From assembly GCA_035697245.1 (NCBI GenBank), contig DASSDH010000236.1, positions 1-32,155 on the forward strand: 32,155 nucleotides of DNA. Direction: 5' to 3'. The notes under the pieces are model-generated. The model was not told where the DNA came from, made no database searches, and worked only from the letters and a program-made list of their open reading frames with translations. Every line of letters starts with the position of its first letter. Within the stretch, counting starts at the first letter, position 1. Shown here piece by piece: positions 1-7,713 of this stretch. The translations under genes were made by a program, and so were the position numbers. The stretch is from JACVRX01 sp035697245. GTDB taxonomy: Bacteria; Actinomycetota; Actinomycetes; Jiangellales; Jiangellaceae.

Positions 1-1
1 C

Positions 2-238
2 GAGCACTACCGGCGCAGCTACCACATCACCGATCCGGACCGGGCCCTGGGCGCTGAGCCCAACGACCCCTCTCAGCGGGCCGACCGGCAGCGCGCCCGC
101 ACGGCCATCGAGCGGCTCCAGGCCAAGCAGCGGGCCGCCGATCGCAGCCGCGACACCCATTCGACCAGCGAATGCACCAGCCGGCCGCGACCTCACCAGC
201 AGCGTGGTCGGCCAGGTCCGGAGCGGGTCGCCGGCTAG
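2..238 (+). CDS. C-terminal end of an unidentified basic protein (5' partial)
   Basis: An open frame enters from the left edge and stops at TAG 236-238, giving 78 residues. The visible part is rich in Arg, Gln and Asp. It has a helical stretch (TAIERLQAKQRAADRSRD) followed by a low-complexity tail of Pro, Arg, Ser and Gly. No domain is recognisable. It ends 23 bases before the NERD gene on the same strand, so the two are probably co-transcribed. Tails of this kind occur on large proteins of conjugative elements such as relaxases, but nothing here proves that identity. The reading frame is supported mainly by its lack of stops and its position. Confidence 0.5.
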   Translation, partial: EHYRRSYHITDPDRALGAEPNDPSQRADRQRARTAIERLQAKQRAADRSRDTHSTSECTSRPRPHQQRGRPGPERVAG

Positions 239-261
239 TACCAGCAGGAAGGAGCACCCCC

Positions 262-1155
262 ATGGCCAATCCTCGACCGTGGCCCTTCGACGACGACGAC
301 CGACCCAGCGGCTCAGTCCAACCGCTTAGCCAGCCTGACCTGCAGGCCATCTTGGCCCACCTGGGCGACGACCCCGACGAGTTGCTGGCCGGCACCATCG
401 GCGATCGGCCGGTGGTGGCGGTGCGGGTGCGGGCCAGCGTAGGCCGCCCGGGCGGCTCGGCCCACGCGCAGTGGCGGCGGTTGCGGGCGGCCGAGTGGGC
501 GGCCTGGACCCAGACCCTGCCCTGGCGGGTCGCCGCCATCCTCGCCGTCACCACCGTCGGCGGGCTTCTTGGCAGCCTGCTGGCACCGATGCTGGGGCTG
601 GTCCTTGGCGGGCTGGCGGCCATGGCGGCCGGCTGGGGGCTGCGGTTCCGACCCAGCCCCGACGCCAGCGCCTGGCAGCAAGGAGCGGCGGGGGAGCGGC
701 GTACCGCCCGACTGCTCGACGCACTGGCGCGGCACGGGTGGGCGGTCCTGCACGACCTGGCCATCCCGGGCAGCCAGGCCAACCTCGATCACCTGGTGAT
801 CGGCCCCGGTGGGGTGTTCGTGATCGACTCCAAACAGTATCGCGGCCGGCTCCAGCTCGACCCGACGGGGCGGCTGTGCCATGGCCGCCACCCACTCGCC
901 CCCACCCTACGGGCGGCGGACTTCGAAGCCGACCAGGCCGCCCAGGTCCTGCCCGACCCGGGCGTGGCCGTGGTGCCCATCATGGCCGTGCACGGCGCCC
1001 AGGTCCCCTGGGGCAAAGTGGTCACCGACGGGGTGCCGGTAGTGGCAGCCCGGCGCCTGCCCAGCATGCTTCGTACCCTCCCGCCGGTGCTGGGGCCCGA
1101 GCGGGTCGCCTGGCTGGCCGACCAGGCCCGAGTCCGCTTCCACCCTGCCAGCTGA
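262..1155 (+). CDS. Membrane-anchored NERD (nuclease-related) domain protein
   Basis: This 297-residue protein has three parts. Residues 1-85 are polar and probably cytoplasmic. Residues 88-127 are hydrophobic and long enough for two membrane segments with a short turn. A NERD domain covers about residues 141-235, with the GAAGE start, the ANLDHLVIGPGGVFVID core and IDSK at 188-191. NERD folds are related to the restriction-endonuclease superfamily; Glu145, Asp189 and Lys191 match the expected E...D-x-K arrangement. The ATG at 262 is preceded by AAGGAG, so it is preferred to the upstream ATG at 172, which lies inside the preceding frame. NERD proteins occur both alone and near plasmid or conjugation genes. 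The substrate is unknown. Confidence 0.85.
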   Translation: MANPRPWPFDDDDRPSGSVQPLSQPDLQAILAHLGDDPDELLAGTIGDRPVVAVRVRASVGRPGGSAHAQWRRLRAAEWAAWTQTLPWRVAAILAVTTVGGLLGSLLAPMLGLVLGGLAAMAAGWGLRFRPSPDASAWQQGAAGERRTARLLDALARHGWAVLHDLAIPGSQANLDHLVIGPGGVFVIDSKQYRGRLQLDPTGRLCHGRHPLAPTLRAADFEADQAAQVLPDPGVAVVPIMAVHGAQVPWGKVVTDGVPVVAARRLPSMLRTLPPVLGPERVAWLADQARVRFHPAS

Positions 1156-1343
1156 CCGACAACGTTGCAGCACCCAACATCTAAGAGCGCGTCTGTGAAC
1201 TTGTCAGCCCGACGTGGTCCGTGCAGGCTCGGCCGAGGGCGCCCCCTGCCGCGATGAGTTCCGGCCGGGTCGCGCGTCTGTTCTGGTGACCGTCGTAGGA
1301 CGTCGTACGATGCTGCCCGGCACTAGACACCACGGAGGACACC

Positions 1344-2126
1344 ATGACGACCACGCCGGACGACCCGACCACCGCGCTGCCCGGCCGCCCGCCCGTGGTT
1401 GACCTGGCCACCTGGCAGACCGCCCGTGACGAGCTTCTGGTCCGCGAGAAGGCCCACACCCGCGAGGGCGACGCCCTCGCCGCGGCCCGCCGCCGGCTGC
1501 CGATGGTGGAGCTCGACGGGACGGTCGAGGTCGTCGGAGCCGACGGCCCGGTCCCGTTCCTGGACCTGTTCCAGGGCCGCGACGAGCTCGTGGTCTACAA
1601 GCACATGTGGTACGACGGCGCGCCGCACCAGGGGCAGTGCGAGGGCTGCACCACCACGGCCTGGCACCTGAAGGACGCCGTCTACCTCAACGCCCGCGGC
1701 GTCTCGTTCGCCATCCTGACCACGGGCCGGTGGGACGAGGTGGCCTCCTACGTCGAGTTCATGGGTTACACCCAGCCCTGGTACTCGGTGCGCGGTGTGG
1801 AGGCGCCGGTCGGCGGCAGCATGGGTTCCATCACCTGCTTCCTGCGCGACGGCGACCGCGTGTTCCTCACCTACTCCACGACGGGCCGTGGCAACGAGCC
1901 GGTCAACGCGTCCCTCGGGCTGCTCGACATGACGCCCTACGGCCGAGGCGAGGCGTGGGAGGACAACCCCGAGGGCTGGCCCGACGGGCGCCGCTCGTGC
2001 TGGTTCTGGCGCTCGGACGCGGACGGGAACGCCACCTGGGGCCCGACCAGCCGGCCCGTGCCGCAGTGGACCCGCCACGGCGCGACCCCCGTGGAGGCCC
2101 TCGGCCGGCACGGCCACCACCACTGA
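1344..2126 (+). CDS. DUF899 family thioredoxin-like protein
   Basis: This 260-residue protein matches the DUF899 family, which is predicted to adopt a thioredoxin-like fold. The family signature is visible as YKHMWYDGAPHQGQCEGCT (residues 85-103), with a CxxC pair at Cys99 and Cys102, and later as FMGYTQPWYSV. The function of the family is not established; an oxidoreductase-like role is inferred from fold and cysteines only. The ATG is preceded by GGAGG six bases away. A possible -10 element, TACGAT, lies about 30 bases upstream near 1309. The 188 bases between this gene and the NERD gene hold no other reading frame I would call. The protein ends in a short His-rich tail (GHHH). Confidence 0.9.
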   Translation: MTTTPDDPTTALPGRPPVVDLATWQTARDELLVREKAHTREGDALAAARRRLPMVELDGTVEVVGADGPVPFLDLFQGRDELVVYKHMWYDGAPHQGQCEGCTTTAWHLKDAVYLNARGVSFAILTTGRWDEVASYVEFMGYTQPWYSVRGVEAPVGGSMGSITCFLRDGDRVFLTYSTTGRGNEPVNASLGLLDMTPYGRGEAWEDNPEGWPDGRRSCWFWRSDADGNATWGPTSRPVPQWTRHGATPVEALGRHGHHH

Positions 2127-2212
2127 CGGGCCTTCGTCCGGCGGGGAGCACCGGCGGGCGCGGGGTGTGGTGCAAGCTGGACGACGGCGAGGGAGCGGGC
2201 GGCGGTGTCGAA

Positions 2213-2254
2213 GTCCTCCGGCGTTCTGGCAAGGAATCCGAGTCCCGGAAGGAC
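2213..2254. terminator. Weak inverted repeat between convergent genes
   Basis: GTCCTCCGG at 2213-2221 can pair with CCGGAAGGAC at 2245-2254 with a one-base bulge, leaving a loop of about 23 bases. It lies in the 138-base gap between the converging DUF899 and methyltransferase genes. There is no T tract, and the loop is long. It may be a terminator or chance. Confidence 0.25.
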
Positions 2255-2264
2255 TGCGGAACGG

Positions 2265-3482
2265 TCAGGTCGCGGCGGCCAACGCGGCGTCGACCTCGCT
2301 GGCCAACCGAGCCTGCAGGGCGGGCTGCAGGCCCCACTTGGAGATCAGCTCGACGTATTCGGTCGCGCGCGCGGGATCCATTGGCGCGCCGGTGCGGACG
2401 GCGCGCAACAGGGTGTTGCGCGGCGTGTGCTTGGACTCGACGAACTCGACGACCTCGACCCGATACCCGAGTAGTCGAAGCAACTCGGCGCGGACCACGT
2501 CGGTTAGCACGTCGGCGAACCGTTCACGAAGGATGCCATGCCGGCTCACCGGCCCGTACGGACGCGGAGTCGCGACATTCGACAGCTGACGCTGCACGTC
2601 GTGGTGACAACAGGGTGCTGCCAGGACAACAGGAGCCTTCCACCGCACGGCGCGGGCCAGCGCGTCGTCGGTTGCCGTGTCACAGGCGTGTAGGGCGAAC
2701 ACGACGTGTGGCGTGAAGCCGACGTCGGCGTCTGCGATCGTGCCCTCGACGAACTGGACGGTATCGGACCAACCAAGCGCCGCAGCCAGTTCGGTATTGC
2801 GACGACGAGCCTGGGACTTGACGTCCACACCGACGAGCCGGACGTCGAGCCCGCGCTGATCGGTGGACCACCGGTATGCGGCAAATGTCAGGTACGCGTT
2901 GCCACAGCCGAGATCGACGACGCGCAGCGGCCCGTTGCCTGCCGCGTCTCGAGCCCGGTCGAGCACTGGTTCGATCGCGCGCAGGAACTCCTCGACCTGG
3001 CGGTACTTGTCCACGCGGCTGGGTTTGATCCGACCCTGGCCGTCGCTGATACCCACCGTTCGTAACACCGGGTCGGTCGGGTCGAGCAGCCGTGCTTTCG
3101 CTCGGTCGTGGGAACGGACCGGCTCGACGCCAATCTGACTGGCGGACCAGTGGACTTGGGCGGCGCCGTTCTTGGTGACTCTGAGCTGCGTCGTTCCGGC
3201 CACGGTCTCGACGTGCCAGTTCCCGTATGGCTCCGCCAGCAGCCGTTGCACCGTCGCGGGTGCTTGCTCGGGTTCGACATTGCTGGTGAACGCCTGCCGC
3301 TCGTCGTAAGTCACGACCTGTAGTCGCCGTCCACCGCTCAGGTCGACCCAGCGCAGCTCGGCTCGGCGAAAGGCCGGGCGCTCGCCGCGACGACGACCAG
3401 CGGCCACTGCTCGGATCAGCCGGCGATCGTCGAGCACGTCGGCCCGTACCCGATCCAGCGCCGGTTCCAAGGGCTCGGCCAC
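2265..3482 (-). CDS. Class I SAM-dependent methyltransferase
   Basis: This protein is 405 residues from the GTG at 3482. The C-terminal two thirds form a Rossmann methyltransferase: SAM-binding motif I is VVDLGCGNAYLTF (188-200) and the acidic end of beta 2 is GVD (218-220). Family-specific motifs HACDTATDDAL (265-275) and PCCHH (290-294) follow. This set resembles the GSTCD-like methyltransferases; the PCCHH segment probably sits near the active site, but the substrate is unknown. The N-terminal 150 residues look like a separate substrate-recognition domain. The longest frame starts at 3542, but that would overlap the divergent aldo/keto reductase start at 3528, so the GTG at 3482, preceded by AGGGAC, is preferred. 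Confidence 0.85.
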   Translation of the reverse strand: MAEPLEPALDRVRADVLDDRRLIRAVAAGRRRGERPAFRRAELRWVDLSGGRRLQVVTYDERQAFTSNVEPEQAPATVQRLLAEPYGNWHVETVAGTTQLRVTKNGAAQVHWSASQIGVEPVRSHDRAKARLLDPTDPVLRTVGISDGQGRIKPSRVDKYRQVEEFLRAIEPVLDRARDAAGNGPLRVVDLGCGNAYLTFAAYRWSTDQRGLDVRLVGVDVKSQARRRNTELAAALGWSDTVQFVEGTIADADVGFTPHVVFALHACDTATDDALARAVRWKAPVVLAAPCCHHDVQRQLSNVATPRPYGPVSRHGILRERFADVLTDVVRAELLRLLGYRVEVVEFVESKHTPRNTLLRAVRTGAPMDPARATEYVELISKWGLQPALQARLASEVDAALAAAT

Positions 3483-3527
3483 GTCACCATTGTCCCTACC
3501 GGCAATCACGGTGTTGGCTGACCCGCT

Positions 3528-4496
3528 ATGGAGTACACGCATCTCGGTCGATCCGGGCTACAGGTGAGCCGATTGGTGCTCGGCACGATGAACTTCGGCC
3601 CGGTCACGCCGGAGGACGAATCCGTGACGATCGCCGACCTCGCTCTCGAACTCGGCATCAACGTCTTCGACACGGCGAACGTGTACGGCTGGGGTGCTAA
3701 CCGAGGACGTACCGAGGAGATCCTCGGCCGGTGGTTCGCACTCGGTGACGGCCGCCGCGACAAGGTGGTGCTGGCCACCAAGGTCTACGGCTCGATGTCG
3801 GACTGGCCCAACGACCGCTTCCTGTCCGCGCGCAACATTCGGCACGCGTGCGATGCATCGTTGCGGCGTCTGCAGACCGACCACATCGACCTGTATCAGA
3901 TGCACCACGTGGACCGAGCGACGCCATGGGACGAGATCTGGCAGGCGATGGAAACGCTCGTAGCCCAAGGCAAGGTGATCTACGTAGGATCCAGCAACTT
4001 CGCCGGCTGGCACATTGCGCAGGCGCAGGAGACGGCCCGCGCACGCCACTTGCAGGGGCTGGTGTCGGAGCAGTCGCTGTACAACCTGGCCGAGCGGAGT
4101 GTCGAGCTGGAGGTGCTACCGGCCGCCCGCGAGTACGGGCTCGGCGTGATCCCGTGGAGTCCACTGCACGGCGGGGCACTTGGCGGCGTCATTGCCAAGG
4201 AGCACCGGGGCCGATCGGCGGAGGGCCGGGCGGCGGAATACCTCGCCAATCACCGGTACAACCTGGAGGGATACGAGGCACTGTGCCGCGACCTCGGCGC
4301 GGAGCCGGCGTCGGTGGCCCTCGCCTGGCTGCTGCATCAGGACGGTGTCACCGCACCCATCGTCGGCCCGCGCACAGCCGACCAACTTCGGTCCGCGCTG
4401 CCGGCGCTGTCGATAACTCTCGACGAAGCCACCCTGGCCAGGCTGGACGAGCTCTTCCCCGGGCCCGGGCCGGCGCCGGAGGCATTCGCCTGGTGA
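3528..4496 (+). CDS. Aldo/keto reductase
   Basis: This 322-residue protein is a complete TIM-barrel aldo/keto reductase, expected to reduce a carbonyl substrate with NADPH in the cytoplasm. The catalytic tetrad is visible: Asp48 and Tyr53 in FDTANVYGWG, Lys85 in VVLATKVYG, and His126 in LYQMHHVD. Later family signatures are VIYVGSSNFAGW, SEQSLYNL and the C-terminal cofactor-binding segment around APIVGPRTADQLRSA. It resembles the Kv-beta-like / YghZ-like subgroup with the N-terminal MEYTHLGRSGLQVSRLVLGTM. It diverges from the methyltransferase gene with about 45 bases between the proposed starts. The physiological substrate cannot be told from sequence. Confidence 0.93.
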   Translation: MEYTHLGRSGLQVSRLVLGTMNFGPVTPEDESVTIADLALELGINVFDTANVYGWGANRGRTEEILGRWFALGDGRRDKVVLATKVYGSMSDWPNDRFLSARNIRHACDASLRRLQTDHIDLYQMHHVDRATPWDEIWQAMETLVAQGKVIYVGSSNFAGWHIAQAQETARARHLQGLVSEQSLYNLAERSVELEVLPAAREYGLGVIPWSPLHGGALGGVIAKEHRGRSAEGRAAEYLANHRYNLEGYEALCRDLGAEPASVALAWLLHQDGVTAPIVGPRTADQLRSALPALSITLDEATLARLDELFPGPGPAPEAFAW

Positions 4497-4499
4497 TCG

Positions 4500-4520
4500 T
4501 GACCGACGTCGCGTCGGTCA
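4500..4520. terminator. Perfect 9-bp hairpin between convergent genes
   Basis: TGACCGACG (4500-4508) and CGTCGGTCA (4512-4520) are exact reverse complements around a TCG loop. The hairpin begins three bases after the aldo/keto reductase stop. Its distal arm overlaps the stop codon of the small minus-strand gene. There is no T tract on either side, which is common in high-GC actinobacteria. A bidirectional terminator is the likely role. Confidence 0.65.
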
Positions 4521-4601
4521 GCGGAGCCAGGCAGCCACCATCACGAGGATCAGGACGGCGAGCGCGACCGAGACGATCATTCGCCGGCTGCGCGGGTCCA
4601 C
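4518..4601 (-). CDS. 27-residue single-span membrane peptide
   Basis: A short frame starts at GTG 4601 with GGAGGG five bases upstream and encodes VDPRSRRMIVSVALAVLILVMVAAWLR with its stop in the terminator hairpin. (That is the whole product apart from its stop.) It has a positively charged N-terminus (RSRR) and one hydrophobic helix of about 18 residues, so an N-in single-span topology is expected. It lies nine bases after the end of thpR on the same strand and could be the last gene of that operon. I recall similar tiny N-basic membrane peptides in actinobacterial genomes, but I cannot name a family. The good ribosome binding site and position argue for a real gene. Confidence 0.55.
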   Translation of the reverse strand: MDPRSRRMIVSVALAVLILVMVAAWLR

Positions 4602-4610
4602 GTCACCCTC

Positions 4611-5174
4611 CTACCGCGCAGGCACCCTACGCATGGACAGCGGATGGCTCGACAGCGTCTCGTACCGAGCCCGCCGGTTCTCTCCCCCGCCGAGGTGAGA
4701 TCGGACAAGGGCCACCGCGTCGGCGGTCCACCGTGGACCACGGTAGGCCCCCAGCGCAGAGACGTACGACCGGAGGTCCACCGGCCTGGCAGCCCGGGCC
4801 ACCGTGACGTGGGCCTTGAACCTGCGGCTTTCCTCGGCGGCCGCACCAACGCGACGACCAGCGGCTGCGACGGACTGGGCGAGCGCACGCATCGTCGGGA
4901 CGTCGCACTCGCAGCCGATCCAGAGCGCTCGCTGGCTGAACTGCCCGGCGCCGCTCAGCGCAAGCGACTGAGCGGGATGCCTCCTCGCCGCTCGAGTCAG
5001 CCGCGCCTTCAGATCCGGCACTCGACGGTCGTCGACCTGGCCGTAGAACGCCAGCGTGACGTGCCACGAATCCATTGCCGTCCAGCGCAGCACGTCGTCG
5101 CGGTGCGGCGCGACGGTGGCGTCGAGGTTGGCCACCACATCCTGCGGGAGCAGAAGGGCCGCGAACAACCTCAC
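4611..5174 (-). CDS. thpR: RNA 2',3'-cyclic phosphodiesterase (LigT/2H family)
   Basis: This 187-residue protein belongs to the 2H phosphoesterase superfamily, which opens 2',3'-cyclic phosphates on RNA ends. Both signature motifs are present: HVT at 38-40 (in WHVTLAFYG) and HVT at 122-124 (in FKAHVTVARA). The N-terminus VRLFAALLLP is typical of ThpR. The GTG at 5174 is chosen because it overlaps the stop of the upstream mycothiol-dependent enzyme gene by four bases (GTGA), and because the frame upstream of it lies inside that gene. Length fits the family (about 180-190 residues). Confidence 0.9.
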   Translation of the reverse strand: MRLFAALLLPQDVVANLDATVAPHRDDVLRWTAMDSWHVTLAFYGQVDDRRVPDLKARLTRAARRHPAQSLALSGAGQFSQRALWIGCECDVPTMRALAQSVAAAGRRVGAAAEESRRFKAHVTVARAARPVDLRSYVSALGAYRGPRWTADAVALVRSHLGGGENRRARYETLSSHPLSMRRVPAR

Positions 5175-5917
5175 TGAGTGGCCACGACCATCCGGTCCCG
5201 GAGTCGATCCGCCGCGTCCGCATCGCCGTCGATCTGCAGCGGGTCGCGTGGACCCCGGCCCCACAGCCACAGGTACATCGGCAGCGGATCACCGGAGATC
5301 GTCGCGTCCGTGGGTAGTTCCCTCCACCGGTCGAGGTAGACGTTCGCGACGACAGCCCTGGGTTCCATCACGACCCGCCAGGTCGTGCCACCCGATCGGA
5401 GCTGCACCACGGTTTCCGACGGGTCGGTCACCTCCTCGTCGCTCCAGTCGCCGGCCAGGAATCGACGGAGTATTTCGTCAACACCGTCCAGAGCAAGCTC
5501 CCCGTCGATCGGCGTCACGTCGTCATGGGCAAGCTCCACGTCGACCCGATGGATCGCCGCCTCGTGCGCCATCCGCCGACCCCAAAAGCCGACCGTTCGC
5601 TCGTCCCACCACCAGGTCTCCGCGAACTCGTGTTCATCGCGGCTGGTCAACTCGCCGACCAGTTCGTCGAGCGCAGCTCGTAAATACGGGATAGTCGGTT
5701 CGGCGCCGCGCTCGGGCGGCCACGGATCCGGAAACGCCTTCTCCCGCATGCAGGCGACCTTGTGCAGGAATACCTCGGCGGTGTGTTCCACCGCATCACG
5801 GACCGTCCACCCTGGACAGCACGGCACCGGCGGGTCCAGGCCGCGTTCGGCGACGGCAGCCATCCGCTCCCCATCGGCCCGGACGGATTCAACGTACCTG
5901 TCGTGACTGAGCCTCAT
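5171..5917 (-). CDS. Maleylpyruvate isomerase family mycothiol-dependent enzyme
   Basis: This 248-residue protein has the DinB-like four-helix metal-binding domain of the MDMPI family at its N-terminus. Signatures are VPCCPGWTVRDAVEHTAEV (31-49) and MAHEAAIHRVDVELA (116-130). Expected metal ligands are His45, Glu119 (or His118) and His123. A C-terminal MDMPI domain with the pattern TTWRVVMEP...ISGDPLPMYLWLWGR follows. Characterised members use mycothiol, the actinobacterial thiol, for isomerisation or S-transfer; the substrate here is unknown. The gene is translationally coupled to thpR by a GTGA overlap, and 52 bases separate it from the upstream MFS gene on the same strand. Confidence 0.9.
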   Translation of the reverse strand: MRLSHDRYVESVRADGERMAAVAERGLDPPVPCCPGWTVRDAVEHTAEVFLHKVACMREKAFPDPWPPERGAEPTIPYLRAALDELVGELTSRDEHEFAETWWWDERTVGFWGRRMAHEAAIHRVDVELAHDDVTPIDGELALDGVDEILRRFLAGDWSDEEVTDPSETVVQLRSGGTTWRVVMEPRAVVANVYLDRWRELPTDATISGDPLPMYLWLWGRGPRDPLQIDGDADAADRLRDRMVVATQ

Positions 5918-5969
5918 GGTCGAGCAGCCTGGCAGCCCGGACCGACATTGGGCCAGGCGAATGATCGGG

Positions 5970-7226
5970 TCAGGACATCGAGCCGACCGTAAAGCCTGCG
6001 CGCGGCCAAAGCCGGGCCCGCAGGGTGCTGCCGTCGCGACGGGCGAACGCGACAGCGACCAACACCGCGCCTGCCGCGGTCACCAGACCACCGCCGATCA
6101 TCGACCATCGCGGGCCGAGCACCTCCGCGAGCCAGCCGATCATAGGGGCGCCCGCAGGCGTACCTCCCATGAAGACCATCAGATACAGAGCCGTAACCCG
6201 GCCGCGCATCTCGGCATCGACGAAGGTCTGAACGTACGCGTTTGCCGTCGTGATGACCGTCAACGCAGTGACACCGAGCGGAAACAGGCTCACGGCGAAC
6301 AACCAGTACGTCGGAGACATCGCGGCCAGCATCTCCATCAGCCCGAAGACCACGGCGGCACCGACGATCAGCTGACGGCGGGGTGTCCGCCGCCGGGCCG
6401 CTAGGAGCGCACCGACGAGAGATCCGACTGCGAGGATCGAGCCGAGGAAACCGAACTCCTCAGGGCCCTGCCCGAACACTTCGGTCGCCATCAGTGCCAT
6501 GGTCATCTGGAAGTTCATGCCGAACGTACCGACGAAGAACATGATCACGAGCACCATGACCACGTCCGGACGCCCGAACACGTACCGCAGGCCGGCCCGG
6601 AGGCTCCGGTCGGCTCGGTCGGGTTCCGGGGAAGCGGAGCCGTCCCGTCCGATCATCAGCAGCACGGCTATCGGCACGACGAATGTCAGCGCGTTGAGCA
6701 GGAAGACCGGGCCCGGCCCCAGAGCTGCGATGAGCAGCCCGGCAACTGCAGGCCCCACCAACCGTGCAGTATGAAACGACGCGCTGTTCAGGCCAACTGC
6801 GTTCGGTACGTCGTCGGGCTCGACCAGTTCTGCGACGAACGTCTTCCGAGCCGGGTTGTCCAGTGCTCCACCGGCACCCAGCAAGAATGCGAGCACGTAG
6901 ACGTGCCACACCTGGGCCATGTCCGTGACGACCAGAACCCCGAGTGTCAGCGCCACCAGACCCATGAACCCGTTGGTGAATATGAGCAGGCGGTGCTTCG
7001 GCAGGCGGTCCGCAAGCGCCCCGCCGAACGGGGCCAAGAGCAGGAACGGCAGGAATTGCAGCCCCGTTGTGATACCAAGCGCTGCGGGTCCGCCGCCGAG
7101 TGTGACCAGCACGAGCCAGTCTTGGGCCACCCGCTGCATCCAGGTGCCGACGTTCGAGACGAGCATCCCGAACCAGAACATCCGGTAGGCCGGATAGTGC
7201 CGAAGCGCATAGAAGGTCGGGCTCAC
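5970..7226 (-). CDS. MFS exporter (MFS_3 / enterobactin-exporter-like)
   Basis: This 418-residue integral membrane protein has about 12 hydrophobic segments. Signatures include the N-terminal FYALRHYPAYRMFWFGMLVSNVGTWMQ, the loop 2-3 motif FGGALADRLPKHR (typical MFS motif A), and FLLGAGGALDNPARKTFVAELV, characteristic of the EntS-like MFS_3 group. It is expected to export a small molecule by proton antiport. It starts with GTG at 7226, overlapping the MarR stop by four bases (GTGA), so the two are co-transcribed and coupled. A MarR-linked exporter often responds to its own substrate, such as a phenolic compound or drug. The actual substrate is unknown. Confidence 0.9.
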   Translation of the reverse strand: MSPTFYALRHYPAYRMFWFGMLVSNVGTWMQRVAQDWLVLVTLGGGPAALGITTGLQFLPFLLLAPFGGALADRLPKHRLLIFTNGFMGLVALTLGVLVVTDMAQVWHVYVLAFLLGAGGALDNPARKTFVAELVEPDDVPNAVGLNSASFHTARLVGPAVAGLLIAALGPGPVFLLNALTFVVPIAVLLMIGRDGSASPEPDRADRSLRAGLRYVFGRPDVVMVLVIMFFVGTFGMNFQMTMALMATEVFGQGPEEFGFLGSILAVGSLVGALLAARRRTPRRQLIVGAAVVFGLMEMLAAMSPTYWLFAVSLFPLGVTALTVITTANAYVQTFVDAEMRGRVTALYLMVFMGGTPAGAPMIGWLAEVLGPRWSMIGGGLVTAAGAVLVAVAFARRDGSTLRARLWPRAGFTVGSMS

Positions 7227-7666
7227 CGACCAGCCAGCTTCTCCAGAACGGGGACGGCGCGCCGGAGCGCCTCGTGCTCGTCCGGGGTGAGTTCGCGCAA
7301 GCCTCGCGCCAGCCAGGCGTCGCGCCGACGGCGGTCTGCGGCGATGAGCCCCAACGCCTCTTCGGTCAGATGCACGATGACCAGCCTGCGGTCGATCGCG
7401 TGGTGTTCCCGGGCCACCAGGCCATGCTCCTCGAGTCCGGTGACGATCCTGGTCATCGACGGCGGCTGAACGCGCTCGTGCGCCGCGAGCTCGCCGAGAG
7501 TCATCGGCCCGTGCCGGTCCAGTGTTCCGAGGGTGGCCAGCTGGCTCAGCGTCAGCGTTCCGTCCACACGCTCGGCTCGCAGCCGGCGGGCCAGCCGCAT
7601 CACTGAGATGCGCAACGTGCTGGCGAGGCCGGCGTCGGTGCGAGTGGCAGGCAAGGTCACAGCCAT
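7223..7666 (-). CDS. MarR family transcriptional regulator
   Basis: This 147-residue protein has a winged helix-turn-helix in the middle: LSQLATLGTLDRHGPMTLGELAAHERVQPPSMTRIVTGLEEHGLV is the helix-turn-helix (about 40-84), and REHHAIDRRLVIVHLTEEA is the wing with the conserved DRR (residues 91-93). The helices on either side would form the dimer interface. It heads the operon with the MFS exporter. An inverted-repeat cluster overlaps its ribosome binding site (GAGGTAGG) and is a likely site of autoregulation. From memory the same neighbour relation (MarR next to DUF2530) occurs around Rv0879c-Rv0880 in M. tuberculosis, so it may be an orthologue of that regulator. Confidence 0.92.
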   Translation of the reverse strand: MAVTLPATRTDAGLASTLRISVMRLARRLRAERVDGTLTLSQLATLGTLDRHGPMTLGELAAHERVQPPSMTRIVTGLEEHGLVAREHHAIDRRLVIVHLTEEALGLIAADRRRRDAWLARGLRELTPDEHEALRRAVPVLEKLAGR

Positions 7667-7669
7667 GAC

Positions 7670-7699
7670 CGTTAGCCTACCTCATTAGCGTTCCTAACG
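7670..7699. promoter_or_regulatory. Inverted repeats upstream of marR-like gene (candidate operator)
   Basis: CGTTAG (7670-7675) and CTAACG (7694-7699) are exact inverted repeats. Nested within are TTAG-N5-CTAA (7685-7697) and CGTT-CCT-AACG (7689-7699). The cluster starts three bases upstream of the MarR ATG and covers its ribosome binding site. MarR proteins usually bind 16-20 bp imperfect palindromes in their own promoters, so autorepression is the natural inference. Confidence 0.5.
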
Positions 7700-7713
7700 A
7701 TCTCGCATGTTCG

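Noticed and set aside
1323..2123. Long minus-strand open frame across the DUF899 gene
   Set aside because: It is a mirror of the high-GC coding strand, Arg/Gly/Val-rich with no domain, while the plus-strand frame matches DUF899.
3483..3542. N-terminal extension of the methyltransferase to ATG 3542
   Set aside because: It would overlap the divergent aldo/keto reductase start and adds no recognisable sequence; GTG 3482 has an AGGGAC element upstream.
7670..7699. Iron-regulator (IdeR/DtxR) box
   Set aside because: TAGGCTAAC matches the core of the consensus, but the outer half sites do not; by eye only about 11 of 19 positions agree. A MarR operator fits better.
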